DNA of 41,096 nt from Planctomycetota bacterium (lineage in GTDB: Bacteria; Planctomycetota; Planctomycetia; JALXBF01): the NCBI GenBank assembly GCA_026991575.1, contig JALXBF010000158.1, positions 1 through 41,096 on the forward strand. The letters run 5' to 3'. Positions 8,264-15,553 of this stretch are shown here, piece after piece. How positions within the stretch are numbered: the first letter of the stretch is position 1; the number at the start of each line of letters is the position of its first letter. A model generated the notes under the pieces. That model was not told the origin of the DNA, did not search any database, and saw only the letters and a program-made list of their open reading frames with translations. Position numbers and translations under genes: made by a program.

Positions 8264-8611
8264 ATGGTCTCCAACGCCGACGAGGTCATTGTCACCACAA
8301 GGAAGCCGAAGCCGAGCAAGGAGACCGATACCCGAGAAAAGCACATACCGCGTTACCACGTTGTGCTGCTCGACGATAACGACCACACCTACGAGTACGT
8401 CATCGAGATGCTGGGTGAGCTGTTCGGCTACCCGGTGGAGAAGGCCTTCTTGCTGGCCTGCGAGGTGGATCTCACTGGGCGAGCCATCCTGCTGACAACC
8501 ACTAAAGAGCATGCCGAACTGAAGCAAGAGCAGATCCACGCCTACGGACCCGATCCGCGGATCCCGCGCTGCAAAGGCTCTATGACCTGCATTTTGGAGC
8601 CTGCCGATTAG
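8264..8611 (+). CDS. clpS: ClpS-like adaptor with altered N-degron pocket
   Basis: A 115-residue protein of the ClpS fold. Canonical ClpS sits on the ClpA/ClpC N-domain and delivers proteins with bulky N-terminal residues for degradation. Seen: a disordered basic N-terminal arm (1-29), the core strand YHVVLLDDNDHTYEYVIEML (31-50), the helix EKAFLLACEVDLTGRAIL and a C-terminal strand GSMTCILEPA. By eye alignment with E. coli ClpS, the N-degron-binding His of the VHYxG motif is Asp69 here and the Asn/Asp pair is rearranged to DDND. A linker HAYGPDPRIPRCKG also differs from the usual form. The ATG is preceded by a weak GGGGTGAAG. No clpA or clpC gene is adjacent, and RNase P RNA follows. Confidence 0.75.
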   Translation: MVSNADEVIVTTRKPKPSKETDTREKHIPRYHVVLLDDNDHTYEYVIEMLGELFGYPVEKAFLLACEVDLTGRAILLTTTKEHAELKQEQIHAYGPDPRIPRCKGSMTCILEPAD

Positions 8612-8663
8612 GCGGTCGCCTTTGCTGTCAGGAACGCCCATCCGCGTCGCGTATCGAAACAAG

Positions 8664-9108
8664 AGAGAGCGGTTCGGGAGCGGGCCGGACGGTCGCCCGT
8701 GGTCTTGAGCCGCGGGAGGAAAGTCCGGACTCCACAGGGCATGGTGGTGGGTAACGCCCACCGTGCGAGGGGGCTGCAGCCCCCGAAGCACAGGGAAAGT
8801 GCCACAGAGACCAGACCGCCGAAGGGGAATGCGTGGCCGCTTCGTAGGCGGACCATGGTCCCCTGGCAAGGGTGAAAGGGTGAGGTAAGAGCTCACCGGC
8901 AGGCAGGGTGACCTGTCTGGCCTGGTAAACCCCACCAGGAGCAAGGCCAAATAGGGGAGGATGGGCTGGCCCGGCCCGCTTGACTCCCGGGTAGGCCGCT
9001 TGAGGCGCCGGGCAACCGGCGTCCCAGAGTAATGACCGTCGCCCGCTGGGTCCAAGCGGGTACAGAATCCGGCTTACAGGCCCGCCCCCAGCCGCTCTCT
9101 GCTGTTTT
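8664..9108 (+). ncRNA. rnpB: RNase P RNA (bacterial type A)
   Basis: The catalytic RNA of RNase P. The universally conserved P4 strands are plain: GAGGAAAGTCCGGACTCC from 8716 and ACAGAATCCGGCTTACAGG at 9062-9080. Internal landmarks include CACAGGGAAAGTGCCACAGAGA and GGTAAACCCC. The ends pair through P1: GCGGGCC (8680-8686) with GGCCCGC (9079-9085), extended by AGAGAGCGG (8664-8672) with CCGCTCTCT (9092-9100). TTTTT follows at 9104-9108, so the extended P1 probably also forms the terminator. Exact mature ends are not determinable by eye; the core is 8680-9086. The length, about 400-440 nt, fits type A. Confidence 0.95.
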
Positions 9109-9109
9109 T
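9092..9109 (+). terminator. Terminator at the 3' end of rnpB
   Basis: The distal strand of the extended P1 helix (CCGCTCTCT, 9092-9100) is followed closely by GCTGTTTTTC. The long-range pairing with 8664-8672 together with the T5 run looks like an intrinsic terminator built from the RNA's own closing helix. Confidence 0.55.
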
Positions 9110-9573
9110 CTGCCCTACAGGTTGCTGAAGTCCACTTTCGACCCTTCTCTGGCCAAAGCGTAGATCCGTGTGAGCGGTCGGCCGGCGCAGCCAACAGTCC
9201 GGTCGGACGCCCGTGCCAGCACGTCTTGGCCCGCCGGGCCCAGGCTCAGCTCGATCCGCTGCCTGGCCTAGAACGTCATCCGCTCCTTTCTCTCACGTTC
9301 CCCGCCTGAGGGCCCCAGGCGACGCCGTCCACCCTTCCCCCCGGCTCGCCGCATCTCGGACTGCTGCGGCCGCTTGCACACGCTGCCGACAACAGACTCA
9401 ATTGCCGGCCGCATGGACGGCTCGTGGGACCCGGTCGCGGCCGATCCCAGCGTGTCGCCGATCGGCCGTGACGGATCTTCTGGCCCCCCCTTGGGGAACG
9501 GTACGGAGGACCGGTGGCCCTCGGGGGGACGGCGTCCGGTTAGCGCAAATCGGGATGAAAATGTGCCGGGTTT
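9110..9573. other. Intergenic region, no gene seen
   Basis: About 460 bases between the RNase P RNA gene and the promoter of the oxidoreductase gene. Reading frames here (for example 9213-9656 plus) have arginine/alanine/proline-rich shadow composition and no motif. A short GGCCCGCCGGGCC hairpin occurs near 9230. I see nothing else. Confidence 0.4.
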
Positions 9574-9601
9574 TTGATACAAAAGGGGCAAGGGATATCA
9601 T
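9574..9601 (+). promoter_or_regulatory. Sigma-70-type promoter of the Gfo/Idh gene
   Basis: TTGATA (9574-9579), a 16-base spacer and TATCAT (9596-9601) resemble a housekeeping promoter, in a local AT-rich patch of a GC-rich region. The -10 element lies 33 bases before the ATG at 9634, leaving a short leader that contains the GGAGGA ribosome binding site. Confidence 0.55.
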
Positions 9602-9633
9602 TGGTGTAACCGTGCGTTTGTGGAGGAACGGCC

Positions 9634-10941
9634 ATGAGTGCGATGGGACGGCGTGATTTCCTGCGTGCCGCTGCCGGTAGTGCGGCACTGTTGAGCCTGA
9701 AGCCGGCACGTCGTGTGCTTGGCGCCAATGACGTAATCCGTGTCGGTGTTGTCGGCATCAACGGCCGTGGCGTCGCTCACATCCACGGGTTTCACAATCT
9801 CGACGGCGTCGAAGTGGTTGCGTTGTGCGATTGCGACGAGGCGGTGCTGAACCGCCGGGCTGACGCCTTCGACAAGGCGACCGGCCGAAAGGTCAAGCGC
9901 TACGTCGACCTGCGCAAGATGTTCGAGGACAAGGAAATCGACGTCGTCACCTTCGCCACGCCCAATCACTGGCACGCGCTCGGTGCCATCTGGGCAATGC
10001 AAGCAGGCAAGGACACCTACGTGGAGAAGCCCTGTTCGCACAACGTGTGGGAGGGGCGCCAGCTGGTTCGCTGGGCCCGCAAGCTGGGGCGCATCTGCGG
10101 TCATGGCACGCAGTCTCGCTCGGCTGCGGGCGTGCGGGAAGGGATCGAGAAGCTGCGTGAGGGAGTGATCGGTGAGGTGTACATGGCCAAGGGGCTCTGC
10201 TACAAGTGGCGGCCATCGATTGGCAAGGTCGATGGGCCGCAGCAGCCCCCTGCCAGTGTGCACTACGACCTCTGGCTCGGGCCTGCGCCAAAGAAGCTGC
10301 CGCACCGCAAGCGGTTCCACTACGACTGGCACTGGTTCTGGGACTATGGCAACGGCGACATCGGCAACCAGGGCGTGCATCAGATGGACATCGCCCGTTG
10401 GGGGTTGGGCGTTGGGTTGCCGAAGAAGGTCGAGTCGATGGGCGGCAAGTTCCTCTTTGATGACGACAAGGAAACCCCCAACACCCAGGTTGCTCTTTAC
10501 TGGTATCCTGACGAGAACAAGCTGCTGCAGTTTGAGGTGCGGCACTGGATCACGAACCACGAGGCCGGCGCCGGCAAGGGGGCAAGCAACGAGATCGCCG
10601 TGCTTTTCTTCGGCAGCGAAGGGTACATGGTGATTGCCGGCTCCGGCTACAAGACTTTCTTGGGTCGCAAGCGCGAGCCGGGGCCATCGGGTGGCGGTGG
10701 TGGCAACCACTTCGCCAACTTCATCGAAGCAGTCCGGTCCCGTAATCCGGAGCTCCTGACCGCCGAGATCGAAGAGGGCCATCTCAGCTCGGCTCTCTGC
10801 CACCTGGGTAACGTGGCTTACCGGCTCGGTCGCGCCATCGAATTCGACCCGGAGACCGAGACCTGCCCGGGCGACGAGGAGGCCAACCGGCTGCTGACCC
10901 GCGAGTATCGCAAGCCTTACGTCGTCGAACCCTGCGCATGA
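9634..10941 (+). CDS. Tat-exported Gfo/Idh/MocA family oxidoreductase
   Basis: A 435-residue NAD(P)-dependent oxidoreductase of the Gfo/Idh/MocA family, exported with cofactor by the Tat pathway. The signal carries a twin arginine (GRRDFLRAAAG, residues 5-15) and a hydrophobic core. The Rossmann fold begins at IRVGVVGINGRG (35-46), the EKP motif is at 131-133 (YVEKPCSHN) and the catalytic-loop equivalent GNQGVHQMDIARW is at 244-256. A glycine-rich GPSGGGGGNHFANFIEAVRS sits near the C-terminus. Planctomycetes carry many paralogues, usually acting on sugars or inositols in the periplasm; the substrate is not known. The start has GGAGGA at good spacing and a promoter at 9574-9601. A strong hairpin separates it from the next gene. 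Confidence 0.88.
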   Translation: MSAMGRRDFLRAAAGSAALLSLKPARRVLGANDVIRVGVVGINGRGVAHIHGFHNLDGVEVVALCDCDEAVLNRRADAFDKATGRKVKRYVDLRKMFEDKEIDVVTFATPNHWHALGAIWAMQAGKDTYVEKPCSHNVWEGRQLVRWARKLGRICGHGTQSRSAAGVREGIEKLREGVIGEVYMAKGLCYKWRPSIGKVDGPQQPPASVHYDLWLGPAPKKLPHRKRFHYDWHWFWDYGNGDIGNQGVHQMDIARWGLGVGLPKKVESMGGKFLFDDDKETPNTQVALYWYPDENKLLQFEVRHWITNHEAGAGKGASNEIAVLFFGSEGYMVIAGSGYKTFLGRKREPGPSGGGGGNHFANFIEAVRSRNPELLTAEIEEGHLSSALCHLGNVAYRLGRAIEFDPETETCPGDEEANRLLTREYRKPYVVEPCA

Positions 10942-10957
10942 TCTCATGCAGACCGGA

Positions 10958-10999
10958 CGCGGCGGCGGGCGGTATCTGCTGGAGCCGCCCGCCGTCGCG
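10958..10999 (+). terminator. Strong GC-rich hairpin between two exported-enzyme genes
   Basis: A 15-bp stem with one G-U pair: 10958-10972 pairs with 10985-10999 around a 12-base loop. It lies between the stop at 10941 and the ATG at 11039. No T tract follows, so it may be a U-less terminator, a pause site or an mRNA-stability element. Confidence 0.5.
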
Positions 11000-11038
11000 C
11001 TTCTGCGCCGCCGACCAAGCATCAGCGGAGGATCCACC

Positions 11039-11773
11039 ATGCCCGGTGTGCTTGTGACGTGCTTGCTGACTGCCCTGCTCGTCCCGGCCCAGGCACCCAA
11101 ACAAGACCGCGTTCCGGCCGAGGGGGGGCCGATAACGATCACGGCAATCCGGCACGCAACGTTCGTTCTCCAGCACGGCTCAACGACGATTTACGTCGAC
11201 CCTGTCGGTGGCGCCGGCCGGTTCCAAGGGCTGCCTCGGCCTGACATCATCCTGATCACCGACATCCACGGCGATCACGCCAGCCCCGATACTGTCCGTG
11301 CCGTCCGCAAGGAAACCACCGTCATCGTCTGCCCGCTGGCCGTCGCCGAACGCCTGAAGGGCATCCCGAATGTCCGGGTCCTGCAGAATCACGAAGAGAC
11401 GGTCGTTGGCAAGGTGAAGATCCGAGCCGTCCCCATGTACAACATCACTCCGTCGCGCATGCAGTTTCATCCCAAGGGGCGGGGCAACGGCTACGTGATC
11501 GAGCTTGCAGGCAAGCGGATCTATGTCTCTGGTGACACAGAGGACATCGAAGAAATGCGCAGCCTGCGGCAAATCGATATCGCGTTCGTGTGCATGAACC
11601 TGCCCTTCACGATGACCGTCGAGGCTGCGGCGGACGCGGTGCTGGCATTCAAACCGAAGATTGTCTACCCCTACCACTACCGTGGCCGTGGTGGCATGAG
11701 CGATATCGGGAAGTTCAAGCGGATCGTGGCGCGCGATCCATCCATCGAGGTCCGGTTCCTGGCCTGGTACTAG
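11039..11773 (+). CDS. Exported metallo-beta-lactamase-fold hydrolase (UlaG-like)
   Basis: A 244-residue metal-dependent hydrolase of the metallo-beta-lactamase superfamily, closest by motif to the UlaG/L-ascorbate-6-phosphate lactonase-like group. A short signal peptide is present (VLVTCLLTALLVPAQA). Metal-site motifs are ITDIHGDHAS (HxHGDH type, first position Asp-Ile-His), the middle PMYNITP strand, SGDTEDIEEM and the final histidine in YPYHYRG. Substrate cannot be told from sequence; members act as lactonases, phosphodiesterases or RNases, and the signal peptide argues for a periplasmic small molecule. ATG 11039 is preceded by GGAGG; the frame stays open to 10946, but that part spans the hairpin and has no family similarity. 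Confidence 0.8.
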   Translation: MPGVLVTCLLTALLVPAQAPKQDRVPAEGGPITITAIRHATFVLQHGSTTIYVDPVGGAGRFQGLPRPDIILITDIHGDHASPDTVRAVRKETTVIVCPLAVAERLKGIPNVRVLQNHEETVVGKVKIRAVPMYNITPSRMQFHPKGRGNGYVIELAGKRIYVSGDTEDIEEMRSLRQIDIAFVCMNLPFTMTVEAAADAVLAFKPKIVYPYHYRGRGGMSDIGKFKRIVARDPSIEVRFLAWY

Positions 11774-11872
11774 GGAAGCAGATCACTGCGGTCCCAGCCT
11801 GGGCCCGGAGCGCACCTGCCTGAGGCGTTATCGAAGCATTGCCCCATCCTGTCTGTGCGGAGCGCCCGCTTC

Positions 11873-14398
11873 ATGCTTGCTACCTGCTCGCTCATCGTCA
11901 GCACAGTCCTTCTCGGTGTGGACACGCCGGTCGGACCTGTAGGTCCGTCGATGATGCCGGTTGGCCGGCCCGTCCGATGGGCTTTTGCAAAGGGGGGTCA
12001 TGGCTTCCGGCCGATAGCTGACTGTTCGTTGACCCTCTCCAGGGACGGTCTCGTTGTGCGCACGACGGGTGTGGATCCGAGGTTCCGGTCGCCGCGGATC
12101 GACCCACCGCTGGCAGGACCGGTTCGCGTGCGGCTGAGGCTGCGAACACGCACGCAGCGACACCTGCAACTGTTCTGGGCATCGGTTCGGGAGCCGAGAT
12201 GGCGGCCGAAGCAGTCCGCCGCAACGCGGCTGGTTGCCGATGGCCACTGGCACACGTACGAGCTGCTGCTTGATACGGCCGAGCGGATCGTGGCGCTGCG
12301 CATCGATCCCGGGTCTGGTACCGGTCAGGTAACAATCAGTTGGTTGGAGCTTCAGCCTGTGCGGCCTGCGCCGCTGGAGCTGGTTCAGTTGCGCAGCGAG
12401 CGTGGGGTCATCCGCTGTACCCTGCGGAACGTGACGGACAAACCGATCACGGCCTGCGTGGGGGAGCACAGCGTTTCGATCCCCAGAGGGAAGACCGGCT
12501 CGTTGGCAGTGTCCGTTCCGGTAAAGGGGTATCTGACCCCGTACCATCTGCGCGTCCGCGCCGAGGGGAAAGTGGTCTTACAGCGGCACGTGTTCGTACT
12601 GAACCCGGGTGTCGACACGTCTTGGCTGGAGGTAGCCCGGGGGGCTAGCGTGGTCCGGTTCGCGCCGACAGATGGCGTGATTGAACTGCGGCACGGAAAC
12701 CGGACCGTGGCACTGATCGCGCCTCTGGCGCACCGCCGAGGCCGACCGCTTCGTGTGTCGGTCCATCCGGCTGAGCACGGTTGGCGCCTCAGTGGCGAGC
12801 TAACGGGCATGCTGCAGTTGCTGCGGCCTGGCGAGCTGGAGGTACAGCTGCGCGGCGGGGAACCGTTCGAGGGGCCCGTGGTTCGGCCGCTTGGTACGGT
12901 TGAGCAGGCCCTGCTGGCCGGGGTCGAGTACCTGGGCCGAGGCGAACGGTCGTCGAGCCGGCTGGATATTGAAGGGCCCGAGCACCTGCGCTATCGGCCT
13001 GATGTGCACGATATTACCTGGCCCCTGGCTGTCGTGTGCACGAACGTCGGCTCTACGGCCGTCTTGTGGCAGCGGCCCCAGACGACCCAACCGATCTTTT
13101 CGGTGCCCAATGTGCTCGATGGTCCACGGGGCCATCGGATCGGACTGGAAACGACGCAGCTGCGTGCGACGGTGCGGTTCGGGGAACCGGCCCGGCTGGA
13201 GCGGCTGATCCTCTGGGCCGTACGGCGGCACGGTCTCCCAGCCCTGCCCCCCAAGCGCAGCCTGGCGGACCACCGGGCGCTCTGTCTGAAGGCGTTTCAT
13301 GGGCCGCTGTGGGATGGCCAGGGCTGGGGACACTGTGCCGAGCCGCGCTGGCCCCGTCAGCCGTACGCCGATTTGGCATCCAGCGTTTACTGGCTCCAAG
13401 GGAAACCGCCCGTGTTATCGAGGCTTGTTCCCGGCGGCGGTCATCTGGCAGACCCGACCATCTACTTTGTGACCGGTCGGGCGCGAGAATGGCTCAGGCA
13501 CGTGCGTGCACGAGGGGCCGCAGCATTGAAGCGGCAGCGCGCGGACGGATCGTTCCGCTACAGCGGCCCGATGGCCCGGGGCCATTTTGAGGACACGGCC
13601 AGCGGGTACTGCGCCCGCTTTGCGGTGAATCTGCTCGAGGCCGCCTACTACACGGGCGATCGCCGCACGCTGCGCGCCGGACTGCGGGCACTGGAGTACA
13701 TGAAACGCTTTCGCACGCCCCGAGGGGCACAGACTTGGGAGGTTCCGCTGCATACACCGGACACCCTCGCGTCGGCTCTGCTGGTCAAGGCCTACGTGCT
13801 GGGCTATGAGCTCAGCGGCGACGAGCAGTACCGGGAGCTCGCCGTACGCTGGGCCTTGACCGGCCTACCGTTCGTGTACCTCTGGACCGATCGACCGATC
13901 ATGGCCTACGCCACCATTGCGGTCTTCGGCGCCACGCGCTGGAAGCAGCCCGTGTGGATAGGTCGTCCTGTTCAGTGGTGCGGCCTGGTCTATGCCGATG
14001 CGGTGCGGATGCTGGCAGCACACGATCGCACGGTGAACTGGTTGAAACTAGCCGAGGGCATCCTGCGATGTGCCGAGCAGATGCAGTACACCGATGGGCC
14101 GTACGTGGGGTGCTTACCGGACAGTCTCATCGTGGCCACTCAGGAACGTTTTGGGCCGTCGATCAACCCGTCGGCGATCGTAGCGCTGCGCCGTAGGCTG
14201 GCCGGTGAGCCCGACGGTGCCTATGTCATCCGCACCCGGTTCGGTCCGGTGGTTGCGCCGTTCCCGATGGAACGCGCCGGCGAGGGGCGCATCGTCGTCC
14301 GCTCGCTAGCCGGGGTAGGTTACGAGGTGATCCTGCCGGGGGGAGAGACCAAGCGCATCAGCGGCACGGGCGCAGACGTCGTCACACTGGGGCAGTGA
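11873..14398 (+). CDS. Large exported protein, possible (alpha/alpha)-barrel carbohydrate-active enzyme, unknown
   Basis: I do not recognise a named family. The 841-residue product has a signal peptide (MLATCSLIVSTVLLG), then a beta-rich N-terminal half (about 30-440) that looks like one or more beta-sandwich modules, including a carbohydrate-binding-like stretch (VRVRLRLRTRTQRHLQLFWA). The second half is mainly helical (about 470-770): RGAAALKRQRADGSFRYSG, FAVNLLEAAYYTGDRRTL and LLVKAYVLGYELSGDEQY are spaced like helix pairs of an (alpha/alpha)6 toroid, as in many glycosidases and polysaccharide lyases. A short beta tail ends it. ATG 11873 follows GGAG at 10 bases; GTG 11855 is an alternative. 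It follows the metallo-hydrolase gene by about 100 bases and is convergent with the anti-sigma gene. Function is inferred from overall architecture only. Confidence 0.6.
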   Translation: MLATCSLIVSTVLLGVDTPVGPVGPSMMPVGRPVRWAFAKGGHGFRPIADCSLTLSRDGLVVRTTGVDPRFRSPRIDPPLAGPVRVRLRLRTRTQRHLQLFWASVREPRWRPKQSAATRLVADGHWHTYELLLDTAERIVALRIDPGSGTGQVTISWLELQPVRPAPLELVQLRSERGVIRCTLRNVTDKPITACVGEHSVSIPRGKTGSLAVSVPVKGYLTPYHLRVRAEGKVVLQRHVFVLNPGVDTSWLEVARGASVVRFAPTDGVIELRHGNRTVALIAPLAHRRGRPLRVSVHPAEHGWRLSGELTGMLQLLRPGELEVQLRGGEPFEGPVVRPLGTVEQALLAGVEYLGRGERSSSRLDIEGPEHLRYRPDVHDITWPLAVVCTNVGSTAVLWQRPQTTQPIFSVPNVLDGPRGHRIGLETTQLRATVRFGEPARLERLILWAVRRHGLPALPPKRSLADHRALCLKAFHGPLWDGQGWGHCAEPRWPRQPYADLASSVYWLQGKPPVLSRLVPGGGHLADPTIYFVTGRAREWLRHVRARGAAALKRQRADGSFRYSGPMARGHFEDTASGYCARFAVNLLEAAYYTGDRRTLRAGLRALEYMKRFRTPRGAQTWEVPLHTPDTLASALLVKAYVLGYELSGDEQYRELAVRWALTGLPFVYLWTDRPIMAYATIAVFGATRWKQPVWIGRPVQWCGLVYADAVRMLAAHDRTVNWLKLAEGILRCAEQMQYTDGPYVGCLPDSLIVATQERFGPSINPSAIVALRRRLAGEPDGAYVIRTRFGPVVAPFPMERAGEGRIVVRSLAGVGYEVILPGGETKRISGTGADVVTLGQ

Positions 14399-14412
14399 CG
14401 GCAAGGCGACTT

Positions 14413-14442
14413 GGCCGCCGCTGCCCGCTGCCGTCGGCGGCC
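14413..14442. terminator. Hairpin between convergent genes
   Basis: A perfect 8-bp GC stem: GGCCGCCG (14413-14420) pairs with CGGCGGCC (14435-14442), with a 14-base loop. It sits between the stops of convergent genes (14398 plus, 14453 minus). There is no T run on either side, so termination efficiency is uncertain. Confidence 0.4.
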
Positions 14443-14452
14443 CGATCCGAGA

Positions 14453-15553
14453 TCAGAACAGTTCCTGTTCCTCTGCTGCGTTCGCGCTGAGTGCCAGCGG
14501 GCCTTCCGGCAGGACGTCACCAGGGGCCAGCGAGATGTCGTCCCAGGCCAGTGAGGCGCCTAGGCGGTTGGCTCGGTTGGCGTAGATGCTATCGCGCGAC
14601 GCGAGTGCTTCAGGCGTAACCAGGAAGCCGACGTGCAAGTCGGCGTAAAGGGCATTCTGACCCTGGCCGCCATGGTTGTGGGAATTGGCGGTGGGCAGCC
14701 AGGCACCGGTCAGGTCCATCGGCGGCCGGTCTGCCACCAACACCTGGGCCGATGCGGCCTTCAACGTTGGCCCGTAGTAGGTGCCGTCGACCAAGTACCC
14801 GGTGGAGAACGCATAGCTGCCTGCCGCTGCCCGCAGCAGTTTGCGGAGCTTCTCACCGTCGGCACTGGCCCTGGCGGTGCGCAGTTGGTCTGTCGTCACG
14901 GCCAGAGGGGGGCCGGAGTCGCGATCACCCGGGCAGTACAGCGCCAGGCGGTCGCCAAGATAGCCGTGTTCAATCAGTGCCACCGGCTGGATGGCCGCCG
15001 GTGCTCCGAGGCCGCCGGACCAGGTCGTCTGGGGCAGCGCGCCGTTGAACTGATCGGCGTACACGGCCAGCGCAAGGCCGACCTGGCGCAGGTTCTCGCG
15101 GCAAGCCGCCTGCCGGTAGTACTCCCGCACGCGGGTGATGGCCGGAAACAGCAGCGCGCTAACAACGAATGCCAGGACGAGGGCGACGGCCAGATCGAGC
15201 AAGCGAAACCGGGTATGTGTCAGGCGGGATCGGGTGGCGAACGAGGGCGAGTAGGGGAAAGCACACCGATCGGCCGCGTCCCGCATGTACACCGTCGCGA
15301 TCGTGCGATGAAGCAGGCGCTCCGGAGGCGGCACCTCCGGATCGGCCTCGAAGAGACTCATGATCTGCAGAGTGCGGTCGAGCGACGCCAGCAACTCCGG
15401 GTTGCTCGCGACCGCTTCACGCACCCGCTTGGCCTCCTTTTCCGGAAGCCAACCGGCGGCGTACGCGGTAATGTCCTCCTCGGTTACCGGCTGAGCTGCT
15501 GGCGCGGGCCGCTGGTTGCCGGGGTCATTCGCAGGCTTCTTCCAGTTGGTCAT
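14453..15553 (-). CDS. Transmembrane anti-sigma factor fused to a prepilin-like (DUF1559-type) domain
   Basis: A 366-residue fusion. Residues 24-90 read like a zinc-less anti-sigma domain (EEDITAYAAGWLPEKEAKRV). Residues 114-165 carry one transmembrane helix whose sequence copies a type II pseudopilin N-terminus: RFRLLDLAVALVLAFVVSAL stands where [20 protein letters not shown] is usual, followed by FPAITRVREYYRQAACRENL and RQVGLALAVYADQFNGALP. The C-terminal domain continues like DUF1559 with a degenerate H-x-DG-type end (NALYADLHVGFL). Asp120 replaces the pilin Glu5 and the prepilin cleavage Gly is absent, so it should stay membrane-anchored. The gene overlaps its ECF sigma gene by 29 bases. 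Inferred role: N-terminus binds the sigma factor in the cytoplasm and the pilin-like part senses outside the membrane. Confidence 0.75.
   Translation of the reverse strand: MTNWKKPANDPGNQRPAPAAQPVTEEDITAYAAGWLPEKEAKRVREAVASNPELLASLDRTLQIMSLFEADPEVPPPERLLHRTIATVYMRDAADRCAFPYSPSFATRSRLTHTRFRLLDLAVALVLAFVVSALLFPAITRVREYYRQAACRENLRQVGLALAVYADQFNGALPQTTWSGGLGAPAAIQPVALIEHGYLGDRLALYCPGDRDSGPPLAVTTDQLRTARASADGEKLRKLLRAAAGSYAFSTGYLVDGTYYGPTLKAASAQVLVADRPPMDLTGAWLPTANSHNHGGQGQNALYADLHVGFLVTPEALASRDSIYANRANRLGASLAWDDISLAPGDVLPEGPLALSANAAEEQELF

Noticed and set aside
8234-9055. A 273-codon minus-strand reading frame
   Set aside because: It is antisense to the RNase P RNA gene and part of the ClpS-like gene. 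Its composition is Pro/Arg/Ser-rich with no family motif, a common false gene opposite rnpB.
9213-9656. A 147-codon plus-strand frame in the gap before the oxidoreductase gene
   Set aside because: It has no ribosome binding site or motif, crosses the promoter and enters the oxidoreductase gene out of frame.
9598-11142. A 514-codon minus-strand reading frame
   Set aside because: It is fully opposite the oxidoreductase gene, which has a Tat signal, a promoter and all family motifs. Long antisense frames are expected at this GC content.
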